From contig CM067069.1 in the NCBI GenBank assembly GCA_033980235.1, forward strand, positions 18,906,650 to 18,970,649: DNA of 64,000 nt, given 5' to 3'. Both the position numbers and the translations under genes were made by a program. The notes under the pieces were generated by a model, which was not told the DNA's origin, did no database searches, and saw only the letters and a program-made list of their open reading frames with translations. Shown in pieces: positions 34,790 through 46,068 of this stretch. This stretch comes from Diadema setosum. Lineage: Eukaryota; Echinodermata; Echinoidea; Diadematoida; Diadematidae. Each line of letters starts with the position of its first letter. Positions within the stretch are counted from its first letter, which is position 1.

Positions 34790-36822
34790 TTAAGAGGAAA
34801 CTCTGTTAAGCCAGACTTGAAGCACCTCCAGACATAAAGAATCTTACTCGCAAGTGGTACATGTACACTGATCTTTGAAGGCACTGAACACATAATCAAA
34901 TTCTTGTTAACATGAAAACTTGGCTTACACCAGTCTACTGTCAGCCGCCATTACAGGACAAAGATCATCAATGTAAAGTATTGTATCATCCAATGAAGTC
35001 CCATTCTCTGAGTATGACTACTGCACATCAATAGTTTATACAGGATCCTGCTGTGTACTTCACTGTGAAAACAACCTACAAACAATCAGAGTTAACATGA
35101 TACAGACTACAACTGTGTCAAAGATAAGGTGGGTCTGAAAGTCAAGACTACACACAAGGCCTTATGAACATCAATGCTGAACTGTTACCACATACTAGTA
35201 TATTATTCTGTATGTACAACTTTAATAAAGATGTGGAGTGTAAAACAGATGCACCCATCGTGTCACTGACTTCATTTGTATTTCCAGTTCCAGTGTATAT
35301 TGTAAGCAACTTTGTTCAACTTTGTCAATAAACAAAACTATTTCACATTGATCACTTAAATAAACAGGATTCAAGTCAACATCCCTTTAAAATTAACTCT
35401 GAGACAAATAGAACTATGCAGATATTCATCAGTCTAGAGATACCACACAATTACACTTGCTGCAGGAAGTCTTTAATATTAGAATCTCAGATAAGCTGGA
35501 AACATGATCAAGAGAGGCACTCCTGTATGGATTGTACATTGCTAAGTAATTGAAAAATAAAAACTTTATAAGACCAAGGAGGTACTAGTACCTCCTTGAT
35601 AGGACGATAATTTGTAAATTTACGAATAATTTCTGAATCCAAAAGAAAGATTCATATACACTCAACAACACTGACAAACAGACAGACACACAATAAAAAC
35701 TCACACACCTGTGAAGGAACTTTGTTCACAATGTGGACTAAATCACATTTTTGAACTAAGGAAAACCCACTAGAACTTTAGAAGGCTGAGAGCTAAACAC
35801 TATCAATTCTGTTTATGCTCTTCCAGCATTATCACAGCCAATGTGAAAAACTGAATGTGGATTTTTCTTCCCAACACCAGGATGTAAATCCTGCCTTTCC
35901 ACTGTAAATCTTACTGTTTTCAACAATCTACATATGGCAATTTATAGTCTACAGTCAGGGGTCCTTCAGCTCATATCATGTAATCTGACAATGTAAGTAC
36001 ATTTCAATTGGACCACAGTGATCAAATTAATCTATCATAAAATTTCATTCAAAGTTAAATGGTGCAGTATTTCGAGATATTTACATTGTAACCTCTGGCA
36101 ATTTCAAGAGTCATGAATACTGAGGAAACACCACAGACAGTATTTTTGTACTGAGCAAGGTGATATCCAATATTCTTACAGAGCTAGACCTGCTCATAAT
36201 AAAGAGGATAAAATGGGTTTATCCCTTGCATAGAGACTATAAAATCTCTATCCCATCAAAAGTGCTATTCATTGGAGTGGGTAAAAGGAAAGCGATGGAA
36301 GGTTAATGGCAGGATGATGTCACGGTTTAGGGACAATATGAAGAATGATAGGAAAATGATGTGCTGTCACATTAGTGTCATGATGATGTCACAGTGTTTG
36401 GTGATGATGTCACAATAATGTGAGAATGATGCTATGATGTTGTAAAGGTATAAGAATTATGTCTTGATGACAATGACGATGATGATGATGATTTAGTCTT
36501 ATTCATAGAGGGTAGCCACTTTAGTGATCTTTGCACTGTTCTCCTTGTGGTTCCTGTTCACATTCATGAATGTAATTCAGCTATCAGGATTCTGTCATGA
36601 TAATCTAATGATGATGATGATGTGAGGATGTCATGTTGATAATGAGCTGGTGATGTGATAGGGATGTAACATTGTCATAAAAATAATACAAACATTATTA
36701 TGATGTCATGATGACTGAGGATGTGACATAAACACATTGAGTGGATTAGACATTGGAATGACTGGCAATGAGCCATATTATAATCAATCTTTCGCCTTCC
36801 CCTAACATCATCAGCTATCAAC

Positions 36823-36858
<36 letters not shown>

Positions 36859-37334
36859 TTGACTGAGAGTGATGGGTTGACATTGGTATTGGTATTCCTC
36901 TGAGTAACCAGTGCTATATAACTTGCAAATATATCAAAGACGATTCTGACAGAGAATGTCATCACAACTATGAAATCTGTATGTTTACTTGGGAAAGGGG
37001 AGGGAAAGAACTAACCTGAATTCAATTTCATAGGGGCATGATTTGTTTTGTCCCTTTAAGCAGCATTACACATTAAAATGTTCTTGTCATCTTATCATCA
37101 TACAAATCTGTAACGCTGAAAGACTGCAATAGTGCAGATGAAAGAGTTGGCATTCATGTACCAATTGCAAAATTTCAAATACATGAAATCAAATGCTACA
37201 GATTCAAGAAATGAACTATATATGCATTACTCAATACTGGCAACCTTCATCATCAATAAAAACCATTATCAGTCATAATTGTTTAAAGTAAATGCCCATT
37301 ATAAGAACCATGAGAAACACTTAAATATAAAACC

Positions 37335-37643
37335 TTGTGCAAACAGGAACACTTCCATAAGGCAAAAAAAAAATCATTGTATTGGCGTAACCTGCCCGAC
37401 CCTGAACTTTTCACACACAAAAAAAAAAGGAAATACATCGTTTTTACTGAGAGAGGGCGCGATACGGGTTTGCGAATTATCAAAAACAACAACAACAGCT
37501 GGTGTCAGAAAATGACCGCGCAGTACAGCGTGTTTGCGACTGATAAGTCCGGTTCGAAGATTTTCTTTAGTATTATTCAGAGAATCGATTTGTCAGTGGC
37601 GCTGGGTGATTTAGCCCAGGAATTTCTGACCGGTACGTCGTGA
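37335..37643 (+). other. CpG-richer open frame of unknown origin
   Basis: Around 37500-37640 base composition shifts to CpG-rich. The frame contains KMTAQYSVFATDKSGSKIFF and IQRIDLSVALGDLAQEFL before a TGA at 37641. It could be a captured first exon or CpG-island fragment. No family was recognised and no splice sites are convincing. Confidence 0.3.
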
Positions 37644-37814
37644 CGGCTTTTAAACTGGTTATATAACAAATTTTGGATGCAACAGACCCTCTCTATCGAA
37701 TGGGGTTTCGTTAAATATGAGTTTTACACCTAAAATACAGGTAGCAGGTACACAGTCTTCACTTATTAATGACTTTCACTGAGTATACCCAACCAAACAA
37801 ATGTCCACAAGTAC

Positions 37815-38147
37815 ATGTACGAAGATTTTGACAGATTGAATGCGTCAGAAATACTGCAAAACCACATAAGATTCCTGCCAAGTATCAATGAGACCATCGT
37901 CAGGTCAAACAAGTTCAAAATCACACAGTTGCTTGATGATGTGACGCCGACTCAACCGCCGATGACCCTACTTTTAATCTCCGGCACAACTAAGACAGAG
38001 GAAGTCAGCATCACCAAGAAACAGATATCTGAAATGAGCAACAAAAATCAGTCAATCGAGAATAAGTCATTAAAAGGAGTTCTATGGAAAAGAGTAAAAC
38101 TGTGCCTGATTGCCCCTCTAATTAAACAGACATGGAAGTCATTGTAG
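37815..38147 (+). CDS. Unidentified open frame, possible captured exon
   Basis: A 110-residue frame reads MYEDFDRLNASEILQNHIRF, LPSINETIVRSNKFKITQLL, then PTQPPMTLLLISGTTKTEEV and a Lys/Ser-rich end. Mixed hydrophobic and charged composition and codon use are more protein-like than the surroundings. A pyrimidine-poor upstream region gives no clear acceptor. It lies only in the left arm, where the right arm is N. Function unknown. Confidence 0.3.
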   Translation: MYEDFDRLNASEILQNHIRFLPSINETIVRSNKFKITQLLDDVTPTQPPMTLLLISGTTKTEEVSITKKQISEMSNKNQSIENKSLKGVLWKRVKLCLIAPLIKQTWKSL

Positions 38148-38573
38148 TGCATTAGACATTAAATTAGTCAATTATATCATCCAGTCAGCAGCCTATGAAA
38201 CCAAATATATAGCATTATTTTCCTACAAATATCTTATAAAGTGAAAAAAAGTATAAGAAACCTCTAATTTTCTCAAAACATGAAGCAGAGCAGAATACAA
38301 GAAATCCTACAGAAGTGCTGAGGTTTAGTTGTGAAGAAGTACAATCATAATGACAGATGTTTTACACATGGTTAACTCATTCAATTTTTTTGCTTTTAAA
38401 GGACACATTTGTACACATTAGCGTACAATGGGCAATAATTTTACAATGTGTACAATTAACAATTAGCCTGTGATATTTAAATGACGGCCCTTGGTTTCAA
38501 CAATAACATGACAAAAGTGTGCGAATACACCAGTGGGATGGGAGAAGGGGAGGGAAGTTCATGCCACACTCAC

Positions 38574-38674
38574 CTTATACTGACAGTGCTTCCATCTGGA
38601 ATATTTCCTGTAGTGGTGGGAAGTAGATAACCAACATCAGTTACATCTTGAAGGACAGCTAACCAAGGCATAAT
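38574..38674 (-). pseudogene. SPCA-type Ca2+-ATPase fragment, exon c (left arm)
   Basis: The exon is bounded by ACATGCAG|ATTATG and ATAAG|GTGAGT on the minus strand, 101 nt, entering in phase 0 and leaving in phase 2. Its end, GNIPDGSTVSI plus a split Arg codon, fits the luminal loop that precedes the RDTTMTF block in secretory-pathway Ca2+-ATPases. The first 22 residues are not recognisable, so an alternative acceptor (CCACTACAG) may be the true one. The exon that should follow was not found. Confidence 0.4.
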
Positions 38675-39302
38675 CTGCATGTTTGACAACATTACTTATC
38701 AAAATTATCACTCATTACTTTATGTTGAAACGTACTGACAAAGTCTGTACGCAACTGAGCTATTTCATCACCAGTGGTGCATCAGACAGTATGTAGGCCT
38801 ATGGTCTTGTATTCATACATGTATGCTACACGTCTTTTTATGACTTTGTCTGACACAGAGAAGGCTGAGGCAGGATTGCATCTAATTGAGAGGAAAAGTC
38901 ATTATTACAGTGCCATCTGGACTGCTTGACAGGCACAAGTTGATAAATCCCAGCTCAAGATAGTATCATGCTTGTCCTTATACTCTGAAAAGGCTTCATG
39001 GAGCAAAACAATTCATTGCATACTGTATGTGAAGATGAATGCTGCTACTGCATGTACTAATATACACAGCCAAGTATCTATAAAGACAATGGATAAATCT
39101 AATCAAATCAATACATGTATCATTATCTAATATTACAATCCGCATGACAAAGCATCTGACAGAAGATAGCTTGCTAAATGCACTAATGTTATCACTCGGC
39201 ACAATGTAGCAAAGGCATAATATTACAATTATGTAAAGGAAGAACTTGACCAATATTAATAGAAATGTGTGTACAGTCATGGACAATAAAGGGAGCACTA
39301 AC

Positions 39303-39450
39303 CTCTCTCCAGAAGACCCAGAGGATTCCCACGACGATGATGAGGGCAGACATGACTACATAAATAAGAAGAGGTCTGGTGATCATGGGGTCACGAACCT
39401 AACGAGGAGGCTTCCTTATTACATCCTTGTCCAATGGCTCCACTCCGAGA
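39303..39450 (-). pseudogene. SPCA-type Ca2+-ATPase fragment, exon b (left arm), with stop
   Basis: On the minus strand the exon reads LGVEPLDKDVIRKPPR, a TAG stop (39399-39401), then DPMITRPLLIYVVMSALIIV and VGILWVFWRE. This is the SPCA (ATP2C/PMR1) segment joining two C-terminal membrane helices. Canonical splice sites flank it (GTCCAG|TCTCGG and GAGAG|GTTAGT). The stop sits where family members have a sense codon, and the right arm carries the same stop. The protein would otherwise pump Ca2+/Mn2+ into the Golgi. Confidence 0.75.
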
Positions 39451-40119
39451 CTGGACAGAGGAGTGGGGAGAGAATGAAACATTATCATACAGTCATGTGA
39501 ACTACAGAATGCACAATTTTTTTTTTCATGTCAGTATTTGTTCATTATCCATCTTTGATAATACATGTATACACACTCTTTCTTTTTTTTTTTTTTTACA
39601 GAATGAACAAATATTTGTCCTTTCTTCCAAATTAACAATAAAATCTGTAGCCATATAGACAGAAAGAATTTCTGGAAACAACATTAATGTGTAGAGTAGA
39701 AATAGCTGGCGTCCAGACTTCCCAATAAGAAGGGTCACAAAGAGAAGGAGAGTGGCATACAAATGAGACTTCGAAACACTGCTGATTTGAGAGGTATTGA
39801 TTTTTACTTTTACAAAATTATTTTCCCCATGACTGAAGAATTATAATGGTACTCACTAAGATGCTGCTTTAGCCGATGAAAAGGTAAAATGAAATATTTT
39901 GAAACCAAAGCTTTAATGAGGTTCAAAGATATTTGCTTGAAGAAATTTGATTGATTGATTGATTAGTTGATTGATTGATTGACTGATTGATTGATTGTGA
40001 ATCTTTATGCAGAGTGGCCTGATTAGACTGAATCAGAATAATGACTGCACTGCCGGCATAATTGCTCTCCCCCTTCAGAATACTCTCAGACCTGCTGATG
40101 TGTGCACATTGTGGCTCAC

Positions 40120-40237
40120 CCTTGAGCAGGTGGTCCTTCCATGATGACGTTGATCCAAAGGCTCTGCATGGCATTGAGTGGGTTGGGAAACCTCATGATG
40201 ATGGATAGGGCTATCAGGGTCCAAGGCAGCTATGCTC
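40120..40237 (-). pseudogene. SPCA-type Ca2+-ATPase fragment, exon a (left arm), frameshifted
   Basis: The minus strand encodes SIAAL, then after one extra G (TTGGACCC) [20 protein letters not shown] and [13 protein letters not shown]. This is the membrane helix region with the PLNAMQ-LWINIIMDGPPAQ signature of secretory-pathway Ca2+-ATPases. It splices in phase 2 to exon b, giving GPPAQGLGVEP. The family's conserved Asp in the DGPPAQ motif is Glu here. The extra base is present in both arms. Upstream exons (phosphorylation and nucleotide-binding domains) are absent from the 2 kb before it. Confidence 0.78.
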
Positions 40238-40510
40238 CTACCAACACAGAGAAACAAACAAACAAACAAAATCATATGTTGCAATCTAACTTCATAGATC
40301 CTTCACTTCATACTTTTGCATAATCATTAATGTGTCCATGCAAATTGGTCATTACGGGATAAGTTTTCATCAATAATTCAAATTTCAACTGATTTCTTGC
40401 AAAGTAGAAATCAATACATAATCTTATCACAATTTGTATTCATGTTTGTTTCAATCAAATTACAAATGATTATAAATGATTACACATATTAACATCATAT
40501 TTGTTATTAA

Positions 40511-40595
40511 CCCGTTGAGGACGGACTGATTTTGCTACAACACGCATTTCCCATAGACACCTGCCCAAGTATACTCGGGACTCGTCCTCAACGGG
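40511..40595. mobile_element. 85-bp TTAA-target MITE (piggyBac-like), left arm only
   Basis: The terminal repeats are CCCGTTGAGGACG and CGTCCTCAACGGG, flanked by TTAA at 40507-40510 and 40596-40599. The right arm has the empty site with a single TTAA at 51389-51392. The insertion therefore happened after the two arms separated, or is a haplotype difference. Its size and TTAA target match non-autonomous piggyBac-type elements. Confidence 0.85.
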
Positions 40596-41094
40596 TTAAG
40601 GGGTCATTTTCAATAAGACTACGTTGTGCTTCACATGATTTCTCCATTATCATATTTGACACAGTGCATTTTTGTTTGTTTGTTTGTGTTTTTAATACAG
40701 ATTTTGTCAACCAATAATGAAAGTGAAAATAAATGAGATGAATGAATGAAATGGATGAATGAATAACGTTTGTTGGAGAATAAGCACCAACCCATTTTGA
40801 TTCTTCCGTGAAAACACTGTTTAGAGTCTTTAATGCCTATATTTGAATAATTATTCCACCATACAATTATTTTGCACGGAATGAAGTATACAATCTTTCG
40901 TTTTTGGCATGCAGAACTCAATTGAAGCAAAAATAGTGAACCATTTTAAGCCAAACATTTTCGTGTGTATTCCAATTTTGCAAATTTTGTGAGATCCAAG
41001 AGTCACAAAATCAAAATACATGTACATGCAAAAGTTCTTGTTTACACTGTATGCACTGTATGCATTGAATTCAAGTGGCATGCTGAACTAGAAT

Positions 41095-42205
41095 GGTATG
41101 CCTCCGCCATAATGCATGATTCTCCTAATAGGTCTACTGTACATGTGGACAATGTGTGATTACATTTTCACACAATTGGCAAAATATTAAAATAAAAAGT
41201 TTGTCACAAATGTGTTGAATATTCACCTTCATTGACCTAAGTTTAATTGGATGAATAGGAGAGCATGCATTTGGGGATTTAAGGACTTTAACTTGACTTT
41301 GCCCATTCATAAGTTTATGCATTGAGTACTTTTCAAGGTATGGAGAAAAAGTGCAATTTCTGTATTGAAAAGTACATTGTTACCATTTTCATCTGGCTTT
41401 TGACCGTAAAATTCATAGGATAATCACTGTCAGGCAGAACATGCATAAATATGTAGAAAGTTTCAAGATACCTTGAGCCACTTCTGAGATATGGAGGAAA
41501 GAGTTAGTTCGGCACTTTCCCTTGATCTTTGACCTTTTGACCTTTAAAGCAAAAAAAAAAGAAAAGAAAAAGTTTCCAGAGAATCTCTATCAGGTTATAC
41601 ATGCATACACCAAGTGTAAAAAAAAAATAATAATCCCGCTGGCATTGCATAAATATGAGGGAAATAGTAAAATGTTGAAGTGTTGCCCTTGTCTTTGGCC
41701 CCTGACCTTTGACCCCATGAACCCTAAATTCTCTAGATAATCATTGTCAGTCGGTACATGTATATATGCTATGTTCCATGAAGATACCATGAACAATTTC
41801 CAAGTTACGGACAAAAAAAAATTGTTACTTGACCTTTTGACCTTTGACCTCATGACCCCAAACTTCCACCAGAGAATCTTAATTGGGTAATACATGTATA
41901 CACTAAGTTTTAAGAAAATATCTTCAGGCATTGCATAGATATGGTGGAAATAGTGAAATTTTACATATTTGACCTTGACCTTTTGACCTTTGATCTTGAG
42001 CATGTGCACCCAAAAGTTGATAGGCACAACTTCACCCCCTAATACACATACATGCCAAGTTTCATTAGGATACCTCAAAAGGTTTTTTAGTTACGCTGTC
42101 CACAAAATTCATTACGGACGGAAGGACGGACGGACGGACGGACGGACAACCCGAAAACATATATAATGCCTCCGGCACCACTTCGTGGCGGAGGCATAAA
42201 AAAAA
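41095..42205 (-). repeat. GGCGGAGGCAT repeat with nuclear-receptor-like half sites (left arm)
   Basis: The minus-strand start has ATGCCTCCGCCACGAAGTGG, then GTCCGTCC repeats (42116-42147), then tandem TGACCTTTGACC modules at 41525-41545, 41698-41716, 41828-41852 and 41967-41990. It ends near GGTATGCCTCCGCCATAATG (41095-41115). It is a dispersed repeat type seen in marine invertebrates. The right-arm copy is 49845-50885. Confidence 0.7.
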
Positions 42206-42670
42206 AGAAAAAAAAGGCTGTCAGCTGTGATTCAAGAAAATTTCACACTGCAAATATTTCTTGCTTTACAGTATGCACAAAACTACTTCCATTGTGGTGT
42301 AAGAACAACATTTTGTGTAAGTAGAGAATAGAGATTGTTAAGAATTGGGTGTGCACTTTTGATTATTGCAACACAAGATAGATACTCTAGAATCTACTTT
42401 TTGAAACAAAAATCTTTACAGTATCCTGTCTTCATTTCTTTCTGAATCTACAACTCCTCAAAGATTAGCTGATTGATGTAACTACCTTTATGAGGGTCGT
42501 AAAATTTTGATACACACTGATCAGGATCCTCTGATGAAATAGTTATCGCAGCACAAGCATGGCTCCTGTAAGCAATATGTTGATTAAACAGAATTTCCTC
42601 ACTAGTTAAAGTCAGGGTTAACCACTCTGGAATTGGACTCCAGCTATCACTGGGGTAACATGACTCTCAC

Positions 42671-42765
42671 CTGGTATAGCCATTGAAGACAGCTGCTCTG
42701 GTTTGTCCAAAAGATCCACATTCTCTCGACGACGGAAAGACTTTGACTTGGCACCAGCAAAGTTC
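42671..42765 (-). pseudogene. ABM-like fragment, exon 3 (left arm)
   Basis: Between TTTCAG|GAACTT and ACCAG|GTGAGAG the minus strand encodes NFAGAKSKSFRRRENVDLL and DKPEQLSSMAIPG, in phase with exon 2 at 43098. The pattern (a hydrophobic-polar segment ending in a Pro-containing strand) fits the C-terminal half of an ABM dimeric alpha-beta-barrel fold. The left copy has one more Arg codon than the right. Family assignment is tentative. Confidence 0.35.
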
Positions 42766-43097
42766 CTGAAAGAAAACAAGACAAGCTTATCAACAAAGAA
42801 CATGATACATGTACTACAAAATACCACAAATCATAAGCAATTACATCTGGTACAGAAATCCTATGACCCATCAAACAAACAAATAAACACAAACTACAAT
42901 AACAGTGAACACATTCTGAACACGACACTTTTTTTTTCTTTTAATACTGCACAATTTATTCTGACAAATGAAGTATGGAATTGTTTGCTTGATTTTCTTC
43001 TGAACTTAATAATCTATGCTATATAATAAGGAGCTACAGTGTCAAACCTTGGCAAAACCATCACTGGATCAATAGAGATCAACACAAAGTGACTCAC

Positions 43098-43141
43098 GTC
43101 TTCCAGTCCTCTTCTGTTTCCCAGATCTCGTAGACGGCATA
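43098..43141 (-). pseudogene. ABM-like fragment, exon 2 (left arm)
   Basis: A 44-nt exon encodes YAVYEIWETEEDWKT between AACTACAG|TATGCC and AAGAC|GTGAGT. The YEIWE..E.WK wording is typical of YgiN/ABM-type proteins. In the right arm five bases around the acceptor are missing. Confidence 0.35.
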
Positions 43142-43703
43142 CTGTAGTTACAGGCCCCCTCATGGCTTCAAACATTCTCACACTGTAGCTGCCATTGTGT
43201 ATTAGTGGAAACAACAGAAATACAATGCATGACATTACTGGGTAAATACTGTATACCTTTTGGAACATAATTTTATCAACATATACACTGTAATAAACTT
43301 GATGTTGAAAAGATGAACTGAAATGTTTCCAATTAGTACCATATTGATGTACCGGTACTTGTTTCAGGTTTCTCTAGGTACTGCTATTACAGTTTGCCTA
43401 CAATAGAGGCATATATATTGTAATTCTGCAAGGGGGAAAGCAATGATAAATGATGATGATGATGATGATGATAATCATGACTAGAAACATCATTTTCATT
43501 ATTCAAGTAATAACAACAGTGATAATTCATCATGAAAATTTTATTATGATCACTACCATCACTACTTTATTATTCCTAATATTACTAGCTTTGAAAAAAC
43601 ACACCAAATCACTATATTCCAAGTTTATCACAAAAGTAAAAAACATTCACAATGGGGCATAAAGTCTTGACTTCCTAAACTTCATCTTTGAAACTTTAGT
43701 TTC

Positions 43704-43735
<32 letters not shown>

Positions 43736-44067
43736 TAAATAACAATAAAGAGGTAAAATTTGAACAACAATTTTCAAACAGTACAAGTACTTGAATAAGT
43801 TAGTACTTGACTGGATTAGGCATCCAGAATTCTGCTCTGTTGAAAGATAGGGATGGCTGTTTATATCACATATCTATATCCTCTGAGAATTGTTCATTCA
43901 GCTTATTCAATCTCATAACTTTCCATAAGAAACATCACATTCATAGAAGAAAAAAAAAAAGAAATAAAGTCAATTTTCCTAACTCTGTGATTAGTATATT
44001 ACTGAAGCACTTTCCATTCAAAATATCACACCAGTGGGGATCTAGCAATGAGGACACGATGTCTTAC

Positions 44068-44122
44068 CTCACACATCCATCATCTCTTCCTGCTGCATCA
44101 ACGTATGTCCTCAGGTTGTCAC
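44068..44122 (-). pseudogene. ABM-like fragment, exon 1 candidate (left arm)
   Basis: The minus-strand text LRTYVDAAGRDDGCVR ends at GTGAG|GTAAGAC. DGC.R directly before YAVYEIWE is the usual order in ABM domains. The phase (2) does not join cleanly to exon 2 (0), and upstream frames contain stops, so the gene is probably decayed or the boundary is wrong. Confidence 0.3.
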
Positions 44123-44279
44123 TTTAACTTCATATTCTTTTCCTCCTGTACGGCGAACTACCTGCTGACAATGAATGCCTGTGGAGAGTAATCGTGATCG
44201 CGTGAATAACTGCAGTCAGCAATGCGCTGTCGTAATGATACTGACCTGTGTGACAGTAACTCTAATTGTTAGTCTCATG

Positions 44280-44312
44280 GGCGGGGGGGGGGGGGGGGGG
44301 GGGGGGGGGGGA
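44280..44312. repeat. Poly-G tract, mirrored by poly-C at 47740-47759
   Basis: A run of about 30 G in the left arm corresponds to a shorter C run in the right arm. Length difference is expected from slippage or sequencing error. Confidence 0.9.
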
Positions 44313-45106
44313 GAACAACTAGCAATCTATATTTCATGATGAGTTACACATTACTCCAGGTTAGAAGGCATATAACCTTGTTTTTTATATGATGTCTATG
44401 ATGGTCCTCCTTATTTAAAAGCCACCGTAATGTGTAACGTTAACATTAGACAGCGTAAGCAGTGAGCGCGAGCAGAAACAACCACAACTAAGTCAACGTT
44501 GAATTGAATGCTTCCCCATGTCTCATTTAATTCAAATTTATGTGAGTGACTGGAAATGAGATACACGCTATAGGAATCCCTGAAATTTTGGTGGAATTTG
44601 GTAGAGTGAAATTTGAGGTATATCTTCTTGCCTCTTAGATACGATATTGGCTTACTGCCAATACTGCATTACCATTTTACTACCGCCGGAATCTGTCTCT
44701 AAGAAGCCCATGACCGACGGCAACGAGAAGAGACAGATCTCAGACAAATTTCAATGGTCGCGCTCTGTCAACACGTAGTGCTCCTCTAGTCTCTACAAGT
44801 TAGCGTGGATGTGTCTTCCTGGACATTTTGCTGACTAAACCATACAGATACAGATCTCATCGGTCTACGACAGTTTACCAACCTGGGGTTGCTGAGGCTG
44901 AGCCCGTAGTGCCGGTGCGGTGCCGGTGGTTGAGCCTGAGCCTATTTACAGCCTCAGGCTGTGGTCTATTGCCCTTGGCCTGCTTGATGTTTGGGTTGGA
45001 GACCGGATCGTCATGGCAGGCGCTGCCGTAACTATACACAGCCCAGTCGCTGTACGTAGGATATTCGCACAGCGTACTCCGTCTGGTCGGGCTAACGCTG
45101 CCGCTG

Positions 45107-46068
45107 ATGTAACCCCCGCGCGGGGCGGCCGGGCGCTGTACCAGTAACGTGTTGGGGTCGCTGCTGCGGTTACCGCTGATGTTGCTCTGCTCGTGCTAAC
45201 TTAGTCTCCAAGTACATGTATGTCCACGACCGGGCGACCTGATCCCGATCGATCTCGCGCTCGTCATCTCACTGGCAATGGCGGAGCTGAATCTCTTGCA
45301 TAACGCCATCGAGATCATTCCTACTCCCACTTTCAGAAGAGACAGACATCAAAATCGCTAATGCTTTGTATAATAGCGCGCGTACCACGCGAGCGTCTAG
45401 CTCTCACCGCACGGTCCGGTCGGTACGGGCTAGCAAGCGCGCGCGGATGTGCATGCGCATGCAATTTCCAGATTGATGGTGTATACCACAGTGTACACGC
45501 AACGACACGTGCAGTGTAAGCTTGCGCTGCGCTGTATTGTCATCGAATGACTTTTTATTTTCATGGAATGATTTTTTGTTCATCGAATGGTTTTTTGTTC
45601 ATCGAATGGTTTTTTGTTCATCGAATGATTTCTTGTCGTAAGTATAGAACGCCATATAGGTGTAAAACACTTTTTGTCAAATATATCTTGGGTCTAATAT
45701 ATTTTTGGTGAAATATATATATTTTTTGTCGAATATATTTTGGTCAAATATGATTTTTGGTCAAATATATTTTTTGTAAAATATATTTTTGGTCAAACAT
45801 AGTTTGTGTCAAATATATTTTTGATCAAATATATTTTTGTGAAATATATTTTTGGTGAAACATATATTTTTGTCAAATATATATTTTGTCGAATATATTT
45901 CGGTCAAACCTTCATATTTTCTTGTCAAATATATATTTTGTTTGAATATATATTTTATGAAATATATATTTTATCGAACATATTTTTGTGGAATGAAATT
46001 TAAATTGATGAAATGGTTTCTTAGTTGGTGTCGAACATAATTATTTGATTCCCTTCTGGCGTGCCATA
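45107..46068 (-). repeat. Terminal module R2 (inner left)
   Basis: Reading on the minus strand from 46068: TATGGCACGCCAGAAGGGAA, GTTCGACACCAACTAA, the ATATTTGACCAAA-like array (45985-45670), TTCGATGAAC repeats (45640-45545), TTCTGAAAGTGGGAGTAGGA, GGCGTTATGCAAGAGATTCA and GACCCCAACACGTTACTGGT. It is inverted relative to R1, making the left arm a TIR-bounded unit. R1 and R2 differ far more than the two arms differ, so the unit existed before the dimer formed. Confidence 0.8.
46040..46066. repeat. 27-nt loop at the palindrome centre
   Basis: GTCGAACATA ends at 46039 and its complement TATGTTCGAC starts at 46067. The bases between them are the complete terminus of the left unit (complement of TATGGCACGCCAGAAGGG..). 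The right unit therefore lacks its first 30 or so bases at the junction, and no GCTCCC or host DNA lies between the units. Confidence 0.8.

Larger units (their letters stand above)
34774..38191. other. 3.4-kb left-arm segment with no right-arm counterpart
   Basis: The right arm has 200 N between the sequence matching 34773 and the sequence matching 38192. This left segment holds GATGAT-type repeats (36280-36730), a poly-A run (36822-36854), and a CpG-richer island with two open frames (37430-38150). No SPCA exon completing the ATPase fragment was recognised. Confidence 0.6.

Noticed and set aside
36675..36965. Minus-strand frame starting MMTFSVRIVFDIF, faintly like the MTF..FVFFD block expected in the next SPCA exon
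   Set aside because: Only scattered positions match, the conserved neighbours are missing, and no splice acceptor fits; chance is more likely.
39945..39997. Regular GATTGATT spacing (and mirror at 51900-51950) as a CRISPR-like array
   Set aside because: It is a plain tetranucleotide microsatellite without spacers, in an animal genome.
44828..45147. Open frames in the GC-rich part of terminal module R2 (mirror 46933-47169)
   Set aside because: They are not kept in the outer modules R1 and R4, and GC-rich DNA lacks stops by composition.
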